Assembly: GCA_023634235.1 (NCBI GenBank) | Contig: JAMKCF010000005.1 | Span: 1,217,001-1,281,000 of the forward strand | DNA: 64,000 nucleotides | Reading direction: 5' to 3' | Source of the DNA: Pisaster brevispinus | Lineage: Eukaryota; Echinodermata; Asteroidea; Forcipulatida; Asteriidae | Shown here: positions 48,433 through 59,800 of the stretch, piece after piece | How the letters are laid out: each line of letters starts with the position of its first letter | Numbering within the stretch: the first letter of the stretch is position 1 | Notes under the pieces: model-generated | What the model saw: the letters and a program-made list of their open reading frames with translations, nothing else | The model's database searches: none | What the model was told of the DNA's origin: nothing | Position numbers and translations under genes: made by a program

Positions 48433-51400
48433 CTCTTTTAAAAAAATTCTCCCACCTCAATCTTCATCATAATCAGTTGTATTATAATTGTTCCAACTAA
48501 TACATTAATCCATGTAGGTCCTTCTTCACCCTACCAAACAATGCAAGTAAAGTTCAGAACATGTATTCAATGTACCTGCCCCAATTCACTTACATTCTTC
48601 CCATTTATAAAAGGCCCATCACAAAAACACTTTTTAATATCAATCCTTGTAAGGAAAAACACAAAGCTTAAAAATAGGGAAATAGATGTACTTTACTTTA
48701 AAAAACAAACAACAGTAGAATGAAGCAAATCATTTAAACTCTCCAACTGTACGTGTAAATGTACTACCTGTACATAACGACTTACACTTGTACAGATATT
48801 TTAAAAGGTTTTACTCTGCATTGAGAGTTTAATATTCCCATCCAAATGTTGAACTTTAGTCAAGAAGGTCAAAGGCTTACACAGTAATTACACATGACCC
48901 ACAGAGAACTCTAATAGTCCAATAGATAAAGCAGCTAACCACAGCTGGACAAGCAAGTCACTACTATATTCAGCCCTAGCACTTCTCACCAAGAATTTAC
49001 AGCCAAAACCTTTGTCCTGTGTTTCTTCTGTCTAGTTTCTTCACAAAAAGAAAATGCTTTATTTTTTAATATAAGATTACAGTATCACACATGTACTAAC
49101 AAAATAAAGATAAATTTATCTTTATTTTATGTATTTGTTATCTGTTGTTTTATTATTTCATTGTCCACATTTTTTCATTCTCAACGTGTTCACATACATG
49201 TAATACCAGGCAAAATTACATTGAAATGCACTGAAGCTACCCAAATACCAACGAAGCTACTGTGATCATTGAAACTAAAGCTAAAATCGAAATTCAAGCC
49301 ATTCTGCCATTTATTACATCAATGCACATGTACACTCGAAGTGGCACCATGGCACATGTATGACCGCCAAAAGGTTTGTGAGTGGTAAACAGTTAATGGA
49401 TTGTCAGATTTAATCCATTTATTTGAATGTCCACTGCATGTACCATAGGTTTTTGCTTGTGGCGTTGTACACAGGAAAAAGCCATTATGATTCAGCTACA
49501 CAAGATACACACACAATGCATAGCTGAGGTTTGCCATACCACAGAGGCCTACAAAAGACCTTAGAGCGTGTGAATGGCAGTACAGTATGTGCAGAAACAA
49601 CATATTCAAAACTATGTAGGCCATACAGTTTGTAATGTTATCATAATGTCGTTAAATTTCACCTTTTTGGAAATTGTTTAATTTTTTGGGGAGTAATTTG
49701 TGATAAGAAGGGCGATTCCTCCTGCAGTAGTGCAGATAGGGCTAGCCCAGGTTGGATTCCTCCGTTGCAAACAACATGACGGAGTCCAGGGTATAAAGGT
49801 TCTGTACCTTTGCGAAAAAAATTATAACTTAGCATTTTTCATATTTAATGTACACTGTATACCTGATGGAGGGAGCTGAAACTTCATTCACATATTCCTT
49901 GGGTCCGGAACTCCCAGCCTCATGGGTTCGGAATTGTTAATTTTAACCTTGTTTGGGTGACATTATTTGAAAAATAAAATGGAAATTGATGTCTGCATTG
50001 TAACTTTCTGTTCTGACTCCGTTTATGAATACTCGCACGCAAGCGCGCAAGTTCGTCTCACTTGTTCCAGTCTGGTGCAAGATTCCTCTCGTTTTGATTT
50101 TTCATAATTTCCCCGCGAGAGGGAGCTATCATCCACGAACCGCCTGTAAATGATAGTGTCATCTCACTGGAAAATATTGTGACCGAAGTCTTACACCTAG
50201 ACTATATTCGTTCGTGCTACAAGGCGCATTGACCGGCAGGTCGATGGAGTTGCTATGCATTTCGCACATGCACACACGTGCTCACTCGTCGATCGGTACA
50301 TGATGTTTAAAATGTTAGCGTGGATCTGGGATTTATTTTCTGGAATAATATCATCAATGGATATATTTGTTATTTTTGGACGCCCCAAGAATGTAGTTAT
50401 GGCCATGAAGAATATATGGACAGAATTTTCAGCTTCTTAAATCAGGTAAAAATATGAAAAAAACATTAGTCAAACTTTTGTTCACATGGACGTCAGTGTA
50501 GTGCAACATACACTGACATCCTACCAGGGCTAAGATAGGGCTAGAAAATGTTAACACTGAGCTTGCACAAAATGCAAATGAAGAAATTGTAGACACATCT
50601 TGAGAATTGCTTAAATACTAACCATTTAAAGTCATTTTGGCAAACATCTGAAATGGCACATCTCCTGAGGTTTTCTGTAAAATTTTACTTTTACAGTTGA
50701 ACAATATACACATGTATTGAAATTTCAGCTCTGCCACTTTTTAAAATTTATTTTTTTAAATTATTTTTTACATCACTCTAAAAAACAGCCTCTTTTGACC
50801 ATCAAAGTGAACTCTGGTGTTTGTGTTAAACCTGAGGGGAAACTAATGAGACTGTGGTCTCAAACTAATTATAAGTGTGAGCCATACATTTCAACACGTG
50901 TGCATCGCATTATTTAGAGCATCCAAAAGTAAGCACTAACTTGACGTACAGGACGTACTGTATAGGCCTACTGCATTTGGGCTAGCTACGTGTACCTATG
51001 AGCAGGTGCAGGCTAGTTTAATTTTGATGGTGATTATATTATGTGCTGATTGAGTGTCCTTTGGGTGAATAACAGTAGCAGAGACAAAACAAGGTCAGTC
51101 CTGGTAAATAGAGTCTGTAGAAGGGTCAAATGATGATGTCCACAGTTAAAATATAAAACAGTATTTTGTGCATTGCCATCTAGCATACATGTACATGTAG
51201 TTATGAATATTAAAGCAAATATTATACCATAAAGTGAACTCCAAGGGCTTGTTTTATGAACATGTACACGTACCCAAACATCTGAGAACACTCATTTTTA
51301 CATAGTGTACAGTGGAATTCATTATTTATGTGGCTGCACTGCTAATACATGTACACATATTACAATACACACAAAATTCAACCCCTGATACAATGGGAGA

Positions 51401-54400
51401 CCTTTCAGATGGTAACAGGTATACCTTCTCACTGGTTCTTTTCTATTGTCATCGCTGAGAGCAATGGAAAAGGACCGTGTGATTGGGATGCCTGCTAACA
51501 TCTCAAAAGTCTACCATTGTTGGGTATTTTCATTTTTTAGGGCCTATAGACTGTCAGAATGTCATATGCGTCACTCTGGATGCAAATTTTCGTCGAAAAG
51601 ATTCATACCTTCTACTGTATACATTGTTTCATTATTATGTCTTGTTGCAATTTGAATAACAGACTCCATTTGAATATTGCACTCTACAAATAGGCTACCT
51701 TTACAGGGTGCTACATGTAGGTGCAACTTGCAGTTTTGCAGCCAAATCAGGAAATATCCATCTTTCTTTACTTTCATGATACAGTAAGTATACTGGATTC
51801 CTCAATGTACATAACAAACACCTGAATGTTTAATCAAAAGAACTAATCACTTTGAGTTGATATGCCTTACTTGAGGACTAAGCACTCCCAACTGAGAAAA
51901 CAACCGAGTCTGGTAAATAAGACTGCTGGTCAGTTGCACTTTTTGGGTGCTCCTACCACAGAAGGACAAACCTTCTCAGGATGACATCCCCATTCATATT
52001 GTTTTTGTTCTTCTGCTACTGTGTTTCATCTTGTTAACATAAATTGGATTCACCAATCAGTGCACAAATGTATTTGAATGGAAATGGACAAACAAACTTC
52101 TTTGCATGTCATGGGACTAAAACAATTGTCATCACTTAACTTTATGAAGCAACTTTGATACTAAAGTCAGATTTTTGAAACTTGCATTCTAAATATACAG
52201 TCAAGTCTTAACTCATGTTATTTTTAATAAAATGTCTGACTTCGAGAATCAAACTCAAGAATAAGATTACATAATACTTTATATTATGTACACCTGTAGT
52301 CACTTAATGTTAGAGGCAATTATATTGATTAGTCAGTCATTTCAATGTTGTTTGAATTAGTTTGGTATGATATATTAAGCTCTGTTCCAGCAACTAAACA
52401 TTCCATTCTTAAATTTACCCATGTTTCTCTCTTGCCGGTTGGATCCACAAAGATGAGATGTGTAGCAGTTAAGTACAGGTTCCCTACTGCTGGCTTGCGG
52501 GTATTAAACCGATCAAGTAACCGCACATTCTCTATCTGTTACAACAAACAAAATACAAATAATTCAATCAACACAACCGAGACACTGAAGATCCACGCAT
52601 AGCTTTCTCCATGGCAGGTCATTTTTATCTAACATCCTAGAATCACCCCAAAATCATGCCCTTAATTTAGCCTTCCATCATTCCATGTATGCATTATGTA
52701 CTCAATGTAGAGTACTAAACCCCTTAGAAAAAAAGCTTTGTTTGTGGTAGGAGGCCATACATACTAATCTAACGGAAACCGAAAATTGCTTGTACTTTAC
52801 TCAATTTTGAGTTAATAATGACATTCTGATGAGTTTAGAAAGGCTTTCAGTACAAATGTCTCTGGAATACATAAATTGCATCCCTACAAAATTCATACTG
52901 TACACCTGTCATCCTGTACAATAACATTGACTATTAGTATTATTTCACTGGGCATTTGTATAAGGGACCTACATGTAGTAATTATATCAATCTTTTGAAG
53001 ATGTCTGTCTGATTAGAATTGAACATTTGGGTACAACTTATATTTGAATTATGTTTTCTGCATGATTTTGGGGATAAGAACAATAATTTCCTTTGTAACT
53101 TTCTGCCCAAAGGATTTCAATGTTAGAACAAGTACTAATTTTACAAGCTATAAGCAAATGATCTGGTTGAATATCTTTTACTTATATTGGATCCTGCTCT
53201 CATACAGGACAAGTCTTGTTTCATAAAGTTTCATCAATATGGATACAAATCAACTATCAACTTGGTCCCAGGTCAATTGACCCAAAGTAAAATTAGAGAG
53301 AGCAGCATCTTGCTATAGAACAAATATGTTACTGAAATGATAAGTGGCCCTAAGACGTCTTTAACACATGAAAATAATGCACAATCAAATATTATTTGAA
53401 CCCAGGTTTATCTTTCTGCATGCTTCTTCTTTTTAATGAGGAAATTAGGTGAAATAAGGAGTTAAAAATAGAAAGAAGGTCCTTTCACATCTAAAATCAT
53501 AACCACTGCCACTGCCACTGCAAGAAGGGAGAAAAAAGTGGGCAACTCCCCCCAGCCCATGGAGCAACTTGGACAAAGTTGAATTTGGACCACGTTGACT
53601 CAGACTGAGTTGATTCAGACTACTTATTCAGACTGAGTTTGCTCAGACCTCCATGCTAGGACTGAGTTGACTTGGACCAAGTTAACTTCAGACCCAGTTA
53701 ACTTTAGATCAAATTAATTTTAGATCAAGTTGACCCGAACTGAAAGTAATCTGCTGCCGTGCCCTATATACAGTCGACTTTCGTTAATACGAGGTCAGCC
53801 GGACTGGCCCGTTTTCCTCCTATTATCCGAACCTCGCCTTAAACGCAGTGCACTATTTACACGTACAAATGTACATATACACAACAGACGCCGTCATAGT
53901 GTATGCACTAAACACGTACTGTATCTAGGCTAGAACGGAGCGGTTTGCTTCCTAGTACAGTTCTTACGAGCATCCTGTACACAAACATATCACTAATAAA
54001 TGCATTTTTGTTGACTACACTGTATGATCATAGAAATTCAATATTTTGTATAACTCAAGATAAAAATCAAAGCAAAGTGATGTCAAACTTGCCGTTCATG
54101 TGACCATGGTGTGACAGATTTGATACTGCGTAGCGCCTATGCTAAACGTTGTTTTCGCTGGCAGCCGTCAGCGTGTAAGGGAAGTAGCAATTCAAGCGTA
54201 GCTAACCAGTGAAATGTTTCTGGTTTTCGGATCGGACAGTACCGCATGGCCAGTCCGATCCGAAAATAGTTTGGCAACAAAAATTATTTCCGAACCTTGA
54301 CTTAATGGTAAGCTTTTACGCAACAATATTTTTCAGGTCTCGCTACAAAAGTATGAAAAACAATACATTTTGTCATCATGGGGCCGCAAAAAATACCTCG

Positions 54401-56575
54401 TACTATCCGTGTCCTCGCTACGACCGTGCTTATATCTTCCATTTTTTAAGACATAGAAACACGCATGGGTCAGTTCGGGACCGGTGGAATACCTTGTATA
54501 AACCGGCGTCTCGTATCTTCCGAGCTCGTATTAATGAGAGTCGACTGTACAGCAATATGGGGTATTGAACTACAAATTGAGAATTTTTCATTCACAGTTG
54601 AAATTAACCAGCCCTAACTGAATATGTATCCAATCAACAAAAGTGGCAATTAATTCAATATGTTGCCCCTGAGGCCCAATGGGTGGATCTGTGCAATCAG
54701 TCATTTGCATTGCACAATTGGTCAATTCTGTACTGTAGGATATCTCAAGACTTATTTACCTCCAGTTCAGTGAATTATAAAGGAGAGGTGCTCAACTGAC
54801 GGCAGCGGGTTCGATCGATAGCGTCATGATCGACCGATACTTGATAATTTGTGCTAAGCGGTCGAGTGATCGACCAATCGCAACTTTGCCTAAGATATTT
54901 TATACACAACATCCTTCATAAAACAATAGTCAATAACATGATGAATAACTCGATCCTTTTAAATCGATCACACCAGATAATTTTGAAACTTTACTCATCT
55001 AATTACCATCATTAGACATTACTGAGCATGCAAATAAATGCACTATCGCAACTACTCGAGGAGTAGTTAGTATTGACCGAGGATGCAGTACACATACATG
55101 CAGTAATTTAACTTATGTTTTTTAGTGCTCGAACAATAAACTAAAGTAGTAGAGTATTATAAGTTACACTGGATGCAGTATGTCATGTACATGGATATGT
55201 ACATGTGTATTTATAATTATAGGCCCCTACATATGATTTCTCGATTTGGGTACAGCCGTGTGTCGGTCACTTCGTACCCAAGTCACTTCAGAACCCAAGT
55301 CACTTCACACCCAAAATATCATACCCTAGTCACTTCGTACCCAAGTTACTACGTACCCCAGTTCGTTTCGTACCCAGGTCGTTTCGTACCTCGATTGTCT
55401 GCCGGCAGTCAAACTGGACAACAAACCTTTCATGTATATCACGCGTTGTCAGGCGTGCGTGATTTATTTACGTTGTTTGTATGTTTGTTTGTAATTGCCG
55501 AATTACTAAAAAAAGATTAAACTAGTATTCCGACCTGAGTGTCAGTCATTCACTTCAGCCATGGTTATGTGTGGACATCGGGACCAGCCTCCGATTAGAA
55601 TAACAATTCCTCACTAACCTTTGTAAAGTGTCGAGTTATTATTTTTTCTGAAGTTTCCTATCCCATCCCCCAAAAAATTCTTTTGGGCAATTATTTACGG
55701 GAGACACCATCTTCTCATCAGACACCTACTGGGCTTTTTTGTAACATTCTTAACTTTGTTTTGATAAATAAACCAGAAAAAACTTTAAAGTTGCACACAA
55801 CTCAATTTAAATAAAAATTCTTTTTTGGTCAAAAAAGGATTTTAAAATTAAATCCATAACTAAAATAAAAAATAAAATAAAAAATTCCCACAGCGCAGCT
55901 TAAAAAATGAATCTTTCTGCTCACAACTCCACTAACAAAATGGATCTAAAGTTTCAGATCAATAAAACCTGATGAATAAAAACGAACTCAAGTCTATCAT
56001 TCAACAATTGCTCAAATCAAAATTAAAATTTATTAAGGGGTGTCAACTAAAATGCGGTACTTCGTCATTAAACGAGCAATACACAGAGGTTGGTTTAATT
56101 AAACAATCGTACCCGAGAACGCCATACATACATGTATGCGTAACCGTAAGACTCGAAAACAGATCAAAGTGGGTACGAAGTGACTCGGGTACGAAGTGAC
56201 TTGGGTACGAAGTGACTCGGGTACGAAGTGACTTGGGTACGAAACAACCTGGGTACGAAACGACTTGGGTACGAAGTGACTTGGGTACGAAGTGACTTGG
56301 GTACGAAGTGACTTGGGTTCGAAGTGACTTGGGTACGAAGTGACCGACATTCGGTACAGCCTACCTAACCTACATGTATGTGATGTCATGGGTAGTATGT
56401 AGTGTACAGTGTAGGTGGCGGCGTGAGGAATGCCAAAAATGGTTCATCAACAACAACAAATATCGAATTTCCAAGCATCTGTGTATTTTTAAAACGTTAT
56501 TAAAACTTCGAAGTAACTACTACAAAACAAATTGAAATGATTAAAACGTACCTTGGGGGTTGTAATGTGTTCCAT
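37913..56575 (-). CDS. MTMR6: Myotubularin-related phosphoinositide phosphatase, MTMR6/7/8 group, with C-terminal FYVE-like finger
   Basis: Removes the 3-phosphate from PI3P and PI(3,5)P2 on endosomes (family knowledge). Exons, minus strand: 56575-56552, 52535-52419, 48076-47914, 47507-47350, 46901-46773, 45542-45408, 45138-45006, 44717-44608, 44004-43879, 43092-43043, 41650-41450, 40672-40538, 39741-39615, 39469-39071, 38155-37913; 2,250 nt, 749 aa, in frame throughout. The PH-GRAM domain starts [18 protein letters not shown] and covers about 1-110. The phosphatase domain follows, with [10 protein letters not shown] and catalytic Cys at residue 336, so the enzyme should be active. A coiled-coil segment (about 495-535) and a Ser/Asp-rich linker precede a zinc finger at 648-706 (C657, C659, C672, C675, C680, C683, C702, C705). 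The finger has C-x-C for the first pair, WRGF for WxxD and RKYHCW for RRHHCR, so PI3P binding is doubtful. Which vertebrate paralogue it matches best (6, 7 or 8) is not decided. Confidence 0.92.
40168..40193. repeat. Short imperfect palindrome in MTMR intron
   Basis: GGGTATTCGGGCAATAGCCGAACACC: TATTCGG-GC pairs with GCCGAACA around CAATA. Looks like the edge of a dispersed repeat; I could not find the other edge. The rest of this 0.8 kb intron shows nothing. Confidence 0.4.
41746..42155 (+). mobile_element. tRNA-Leu-derived SINE, near full length
   Basis: The head 41746-41832 folds like tRNA-Leu: GTCGTGGCCGAGTGGATAAG, anticodon loop around CTCAAGC (CAA), a long variable arm (TGTTTCTGATCAGCAGA), B box GGGTTCGAGCCCC and closing GTCGTGAC. 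The tail runs through GCGCCACAGCACCTTGTAAA and ends GCGCTATACAAATAC with an ATT microsatellite. In MTMR intron 11, antisense to that gene. Confidence 0.85.
42330..42622 (+). repeat. AT-rich repeat with AATAAA and (AAT)n tail, possible retroelement 3' end
   Basis: T- and A-rich sequence with a GC hairpin CCTCGCCCCTTCTCGGGG near 42538-42555, then AAATAAAATAATAATAATAA. A non-LTR element 3' UTR with a trinucleotide tail would look like this, but no coding part is present. Confidence 0.35.
44203..44367. mobile_element. Short MITE, 161 bp, TA target
   Basis: The element 44205-44365 begins GACCCCTTG and ends CAAGGGGTC, with TA on each side. Internal sequence (CACAAGCCxAAAAACAGC, GTTTCCATTGTCTGACC, AATGGCGGCC) recurs near 27390-27500. 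In MTMR intron 8. Confidence 0.75.
46007..46390 (+). mobile_element. tRNA-Leu-derived SINE, 5'-truncated
   Basis: Begins within the anticodon arm (ACTTGACCCAAGCTCTGGTG), then CAGAGTGTGGGTTCGAGTCC and the family body (CACTTACCG, TTCGTCCTTCGGAT, AGAAGAACTG), and ends in ATTATTATT. A third copy of the family at 41746. In MTMR intron 5. Confidence 0.75.
47582..47625. repeat. Perfect 44 bp palindrome
   Basis: The two 22-base halves are exact inverse complements, with outer arm GGTGTGAACCAAACATCTTA and the centre at TA|TA. There is no loop and no mismatch, and symmetry stops exactly at the next base on each side. Lies 75 bases upstream of exon 4 in MTMR intron 3. Confidence 0.97.
48149..48430 (+). 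mobile_element. tRNA-derived SINE (second family) and adjacent ATC microsatellite
   Basis: 48153-48225 looks like a tRNA: TTGGCATAGTGGTATC (A box), then CCCAGGTTCGAATCCTGCC (B box). The body ends near 48345 with AGAATTAATAAATGAAATG. A CAT/ATC-rich microsatellite at 48368-48430 follows after a short gap. In MTMR intron 2. Confidence 0.65.
53579..53745. repeat. Degenerate short tandem repeat
   Basis: About eight loose copies of a 17-21 base unit, GACTGAGTTGACTTGGACC-like, drifting to GATCAAATTAATTTTA at the 3' side. Directly upstream of the pogo-like element, in MTMR intron 1. Confidence 0.6.
53769..54549. mobile_element. pogo/Tc1-type non-autonomous element with TA duplication
   Basis: The element 53771-54547 (777 bp) is flanked by TA. 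It begins CAGTCGACTTTCGTTAATAC and ends GTATTAATGAGAGTCGACTG, 18 of 20 matching. Inside is a perfect 14-base-pair hairpin (54224-54237 with 54253-54266, GTTTTCGGATCGGAC-type stem). No transposase frame survives. In MTMR intron 1. Confidence 0.8.
55249..56360. mobile_element. Foldback element with 16 bp iterated inverted arms
   Basis: The right arm (56171-56346) holds eleven units of GGGTACGAAGTGACTT at exact 16-base spacing, with variants GGGTACGAAACGACTT and GGGTTCG. The left arm (55265-55392) holds about seven more divergent units in inverse orientation. Both arms end in the same outer phrase (GTCGGTCAC with a GTAC-containing edge). The 770 bases between carry no ORF. The structure is that of foldback elements such as Drosophila FB and sea urchin TU elements. 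It ends about 190 bases downstream of the first MTMR coding exon. Confidence 0.85.
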
Positions 56576-56877
56576 CTGGAATCGATTTCGTTTTTTTCAG
56601 TCCGTCGGAAGATTGCTTCTGCTACAAAATTCGGCCTCCATGACACACTTCCGGTTCATTTTAAGTAAGGGCATTTTAAATAAATATTTTCATTTTAAAT
56701 ATTGAAAGTTATACTTTTATATATGTTAAACAAATATTATAGAATTTAATAAATAATAAAATTGTTAAAAATATTATTTTATATTGATAATGTTTGTATT
56801 TTTTTCCCACTTGTTTTTTTTATTTTCGTGATAAACTGAAGTTATATTTACGAGGTCAATTAGATGACCCAAACAAA
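56576..56877. promoter_or_regulatory. Bidirectional promoter, MTMR (-) and NUP58 (+)
   Basis: The start codons of the two genes are 302 bases apart and divergent. No TATA box at a sensible distance. An ETS site (ACTTCCGG, 56644-56651) lies on the MTMR side. An AAAATGGCGGC match to YY1, which often sits on housekeeping start codons, covers the NUP58 ATG at 56878. On the MTMR side an upstream ATG near 56640 would open a 14-codon reading frame that stops about 20-25 bases before the main ATG. Confidence 0.65.
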
Positions 56878-59800
56878 ATGGCGGCCTCCCGCGGGTTTTC
56901 GTTTGGCGTTACTTCTTCATTGTCATCCTCAAAACCTACAGGAACCACCTTTGGAACGCCATCGTAAGTCTTTCGCATTACAAAATAATTTGCTTCTATT
57001 CAAGGGTTTTGAAAATGTCTTGTATTTAGCCTCGTACTCGTTAAGCAGTTTAAACTTTACAAATACTTAATACCCCAATAGTTAACGTGTGAATAAATTT
57101 CCTTTTTGCAAGGAGCGTATAGAGGGCGCCCTAACAGTTTAACGGTCCACCTGGTCGTGTAATAAATATCAAGTCTCAGATTATTAGTAATATTACCCTG
57201 GTAAATAAAAAAAAATCACTTTTTGCGGTGCTAATACGTCTTACGAACGACTTTCATACTAATTAATAGTATTACTATGAATCAGTAGCCAATAATCGCA
57301 TAACCTAGGTTAGTTCTTCTGATCTGTTTGTTGGTTTTTTCTGAAATGGCAAATGCTGCGGTAATTTGTTAATAAATTTTTTATTTTTTTTTTAAAACCC
57401 TATTTTAGTATTTTCCCGACCAGCCTAATAATTTTTCGCTGACCATGTCTTTTAATATTATTTGTCTGTCAAAAGTTTCATTTTATCATAAAATATGTTA
57501 CCTTGCCTTGTAAACATGTTCTGTTTAGTGTTAATTGAAATATCAGTGTCCAGATGCTGTTTGTGGTACAAGTTAACAAAAGAGTTGACAGCGGAAGTTC
57601 GTATTTTCACCACAAAAACTTAACAAAATGTAACAAAATGAGGACATGAAACTAAAAAATCTTAACATTTCAGCAACTTTTGAAAAGGGTGCCCTCAATA
57701 TGTATGATTAGCACAAAATATAAACTCTCAAATTAAAGGCTTGATTGCGCAAGTATAAAACTATAAATATAGCAGGTGAATGCGTGCAATTTGAAAACTT
57801 ATAGATACGTTATACTTTGCGTGGGTTACTATTTTGCACTTTAATCTATGCAATTAAATCAGTCCAAAATAAAAGCTGAGGAGTCCTAGAAATTTGTTGG
57901 TACTCTGTAATTAAAATGCCTAAGTAGAAGATCAAAGTTTGTCCATTTGGTGAGAATAAACATCAGAATCATTTCCTGTAAAAATGTAAGAGGTAATATT
58001 TTAATTTTGTCTTTTGATTTAACTCCTTTAAATGTAGAAAAAGTTCATTGAAAAACAGCACAGTTATACGTACAGTGTATGTACTTCTAAGTTCTAAAAA
58101 ATTATAAGGCTCCCCTGTGAACCTATATGAATGACGCATTTTGGGCACCCGGTTTTCTAAGCCACATGAAACAAGACAAAATTTCGGATCAAAACCAATC
58201 ATTTCATTGAGTTTTGAAAGTAAGCCACAAATTTTGTGATAGATTTCTGTTTTGAAGGCAACTTTTGATGCAATGTCAATGTAGATTTCTACACATTCAG
58301 TTTCGTGCTCAGACAAGTCAGAGTACAATACATAAAACAGGAAACCAACCATAGAACTGTCATGGCGCTGCTTATCTCCCATTCAAACCAATGTAACCAA
58401 ACTGAGGCAGAAAGGAAAATATAGTCTGGTCCCTTTGTAATTTTGATGAGTTTCCACAATTTGGATAACACACAGGGAACTAGACAAACATTTAAGACTA
58501 AGTGCCAATAATTATAAGTGTCTGAAAGCATTCTTCAGGAATCATTTTCCTGTACTTTCCCTCTGACAGGCAAATGAGGAATAAATCAGAATTTCGGCTG
58601 CTTTTTTGCACCTTCAGTGACTTAAAAAATTATCCTGTCTTAAGCCACTTTAGAAATAAACAAATTTCTCTCTCAGTATGCCATTACTGATCTGAAAAGG
58701 GCCATTTTCTCATGATCAAAGCAGGCCTGTAGGTGCACATGGAGTTATGAACTTTCACCCAGTTACTGCACACGCACGCCCTCCAGTACCAAATCTATGG
58801 AGAGCACGCACGTGTACTGTAGTAACTGGCTGAGAGTTCATAATTTCCTCATACAGCCACAGGCCTGCTTTGATCACGACGACACAGACCCTTTAATATC
58901 ACTGATATTGACTTTTTTGGTAACCTAGATCCCATGGTTTTTGTAATGCAAAAAACTTACAAAATGCTAAGAACACTAAAACAGTTGCTTAAGTTTTGTA
59001 CGGCACTGTTATATTACAAAAACAGGAAATCAGCTGAAAAGTTGCCTGCCTGGTTATATCAGTTAGTCAGTTAGTATACTAAATTTTAGGGACACTTGAC
59101 GACCAAATCTCATGCAAAGAATTTCATCCTTGAGAGGGCAAGGCCATTTCCATTTTGCAAAGGACACTTCCATTGGAAAATCTTAAAGTCTAAAAGAAAA
59201 ACCTTTGAAGGGGCACCAAGGCCAAGACCAGGGATAAGAGAGGCTACGGCTTCTGTGTAATTCCAGGCCTGAAATCTAAAGAGTCATAAGATTGGCATGG
59301 GTGTTTGACTGTAGCCGTAAGCATGGTTGTTTGGCTATGGAATAGTATCACAAAGCAAGGGTAGCCGTATGTAAGTAGTGTATCAATCAAAATCAGGAAA
59401 TATTAGGAGAGAATTAGTAGTTGCTTTATAGAAAGGATATGTACAGTTAATGTTGGTTTAAAAATCCTAAAGCAGACTCTACAGGAAATGACACCAATCT
59501 GTCTCGTATGATCCCTAAATTGAAGAGAAAAAAGACACTCAGTATTGAGTAGGTCAATGGGTACAATTCAATTATTAATCACAGAAAAGATAAGATCACA
59601 ATTTCCTGATCACACAGTTTATTGACCCTTCACTTTGGGGTTGGCATGGGACAGGGCACTTTAAAAATATGGGAACATGTGGAAGATGTAGACAAATTAG
59701 AAGGTCAGAATTCTCCTTAAAAAAGCTCTAGTGGATTACATGCTTTTGTTTTCAATTCTATTTAACTAGATTAACAACAACAAATGCAGGGAGTCTTACC

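Noticed and set aside
52820..52845. Hammerhead-like CTGATGAG ... GAAA
   Set aside because: No room for stem II and no matching stems I and III.
56099..56389. Repetitive minus-strand ORF with [10 protein letters not shown] repeats
   Set aside because: Translation of the 16-base array of the foldback element; the periodicity is of DNA, not a protein. The left array gives a similar ORF at 55173.
57969..58382. 137-codon minus-strand ORF in NUP58 intron 1
   Set aside because: No similarity I recognise; AT-rich composition like surrounding intron; no family motif.
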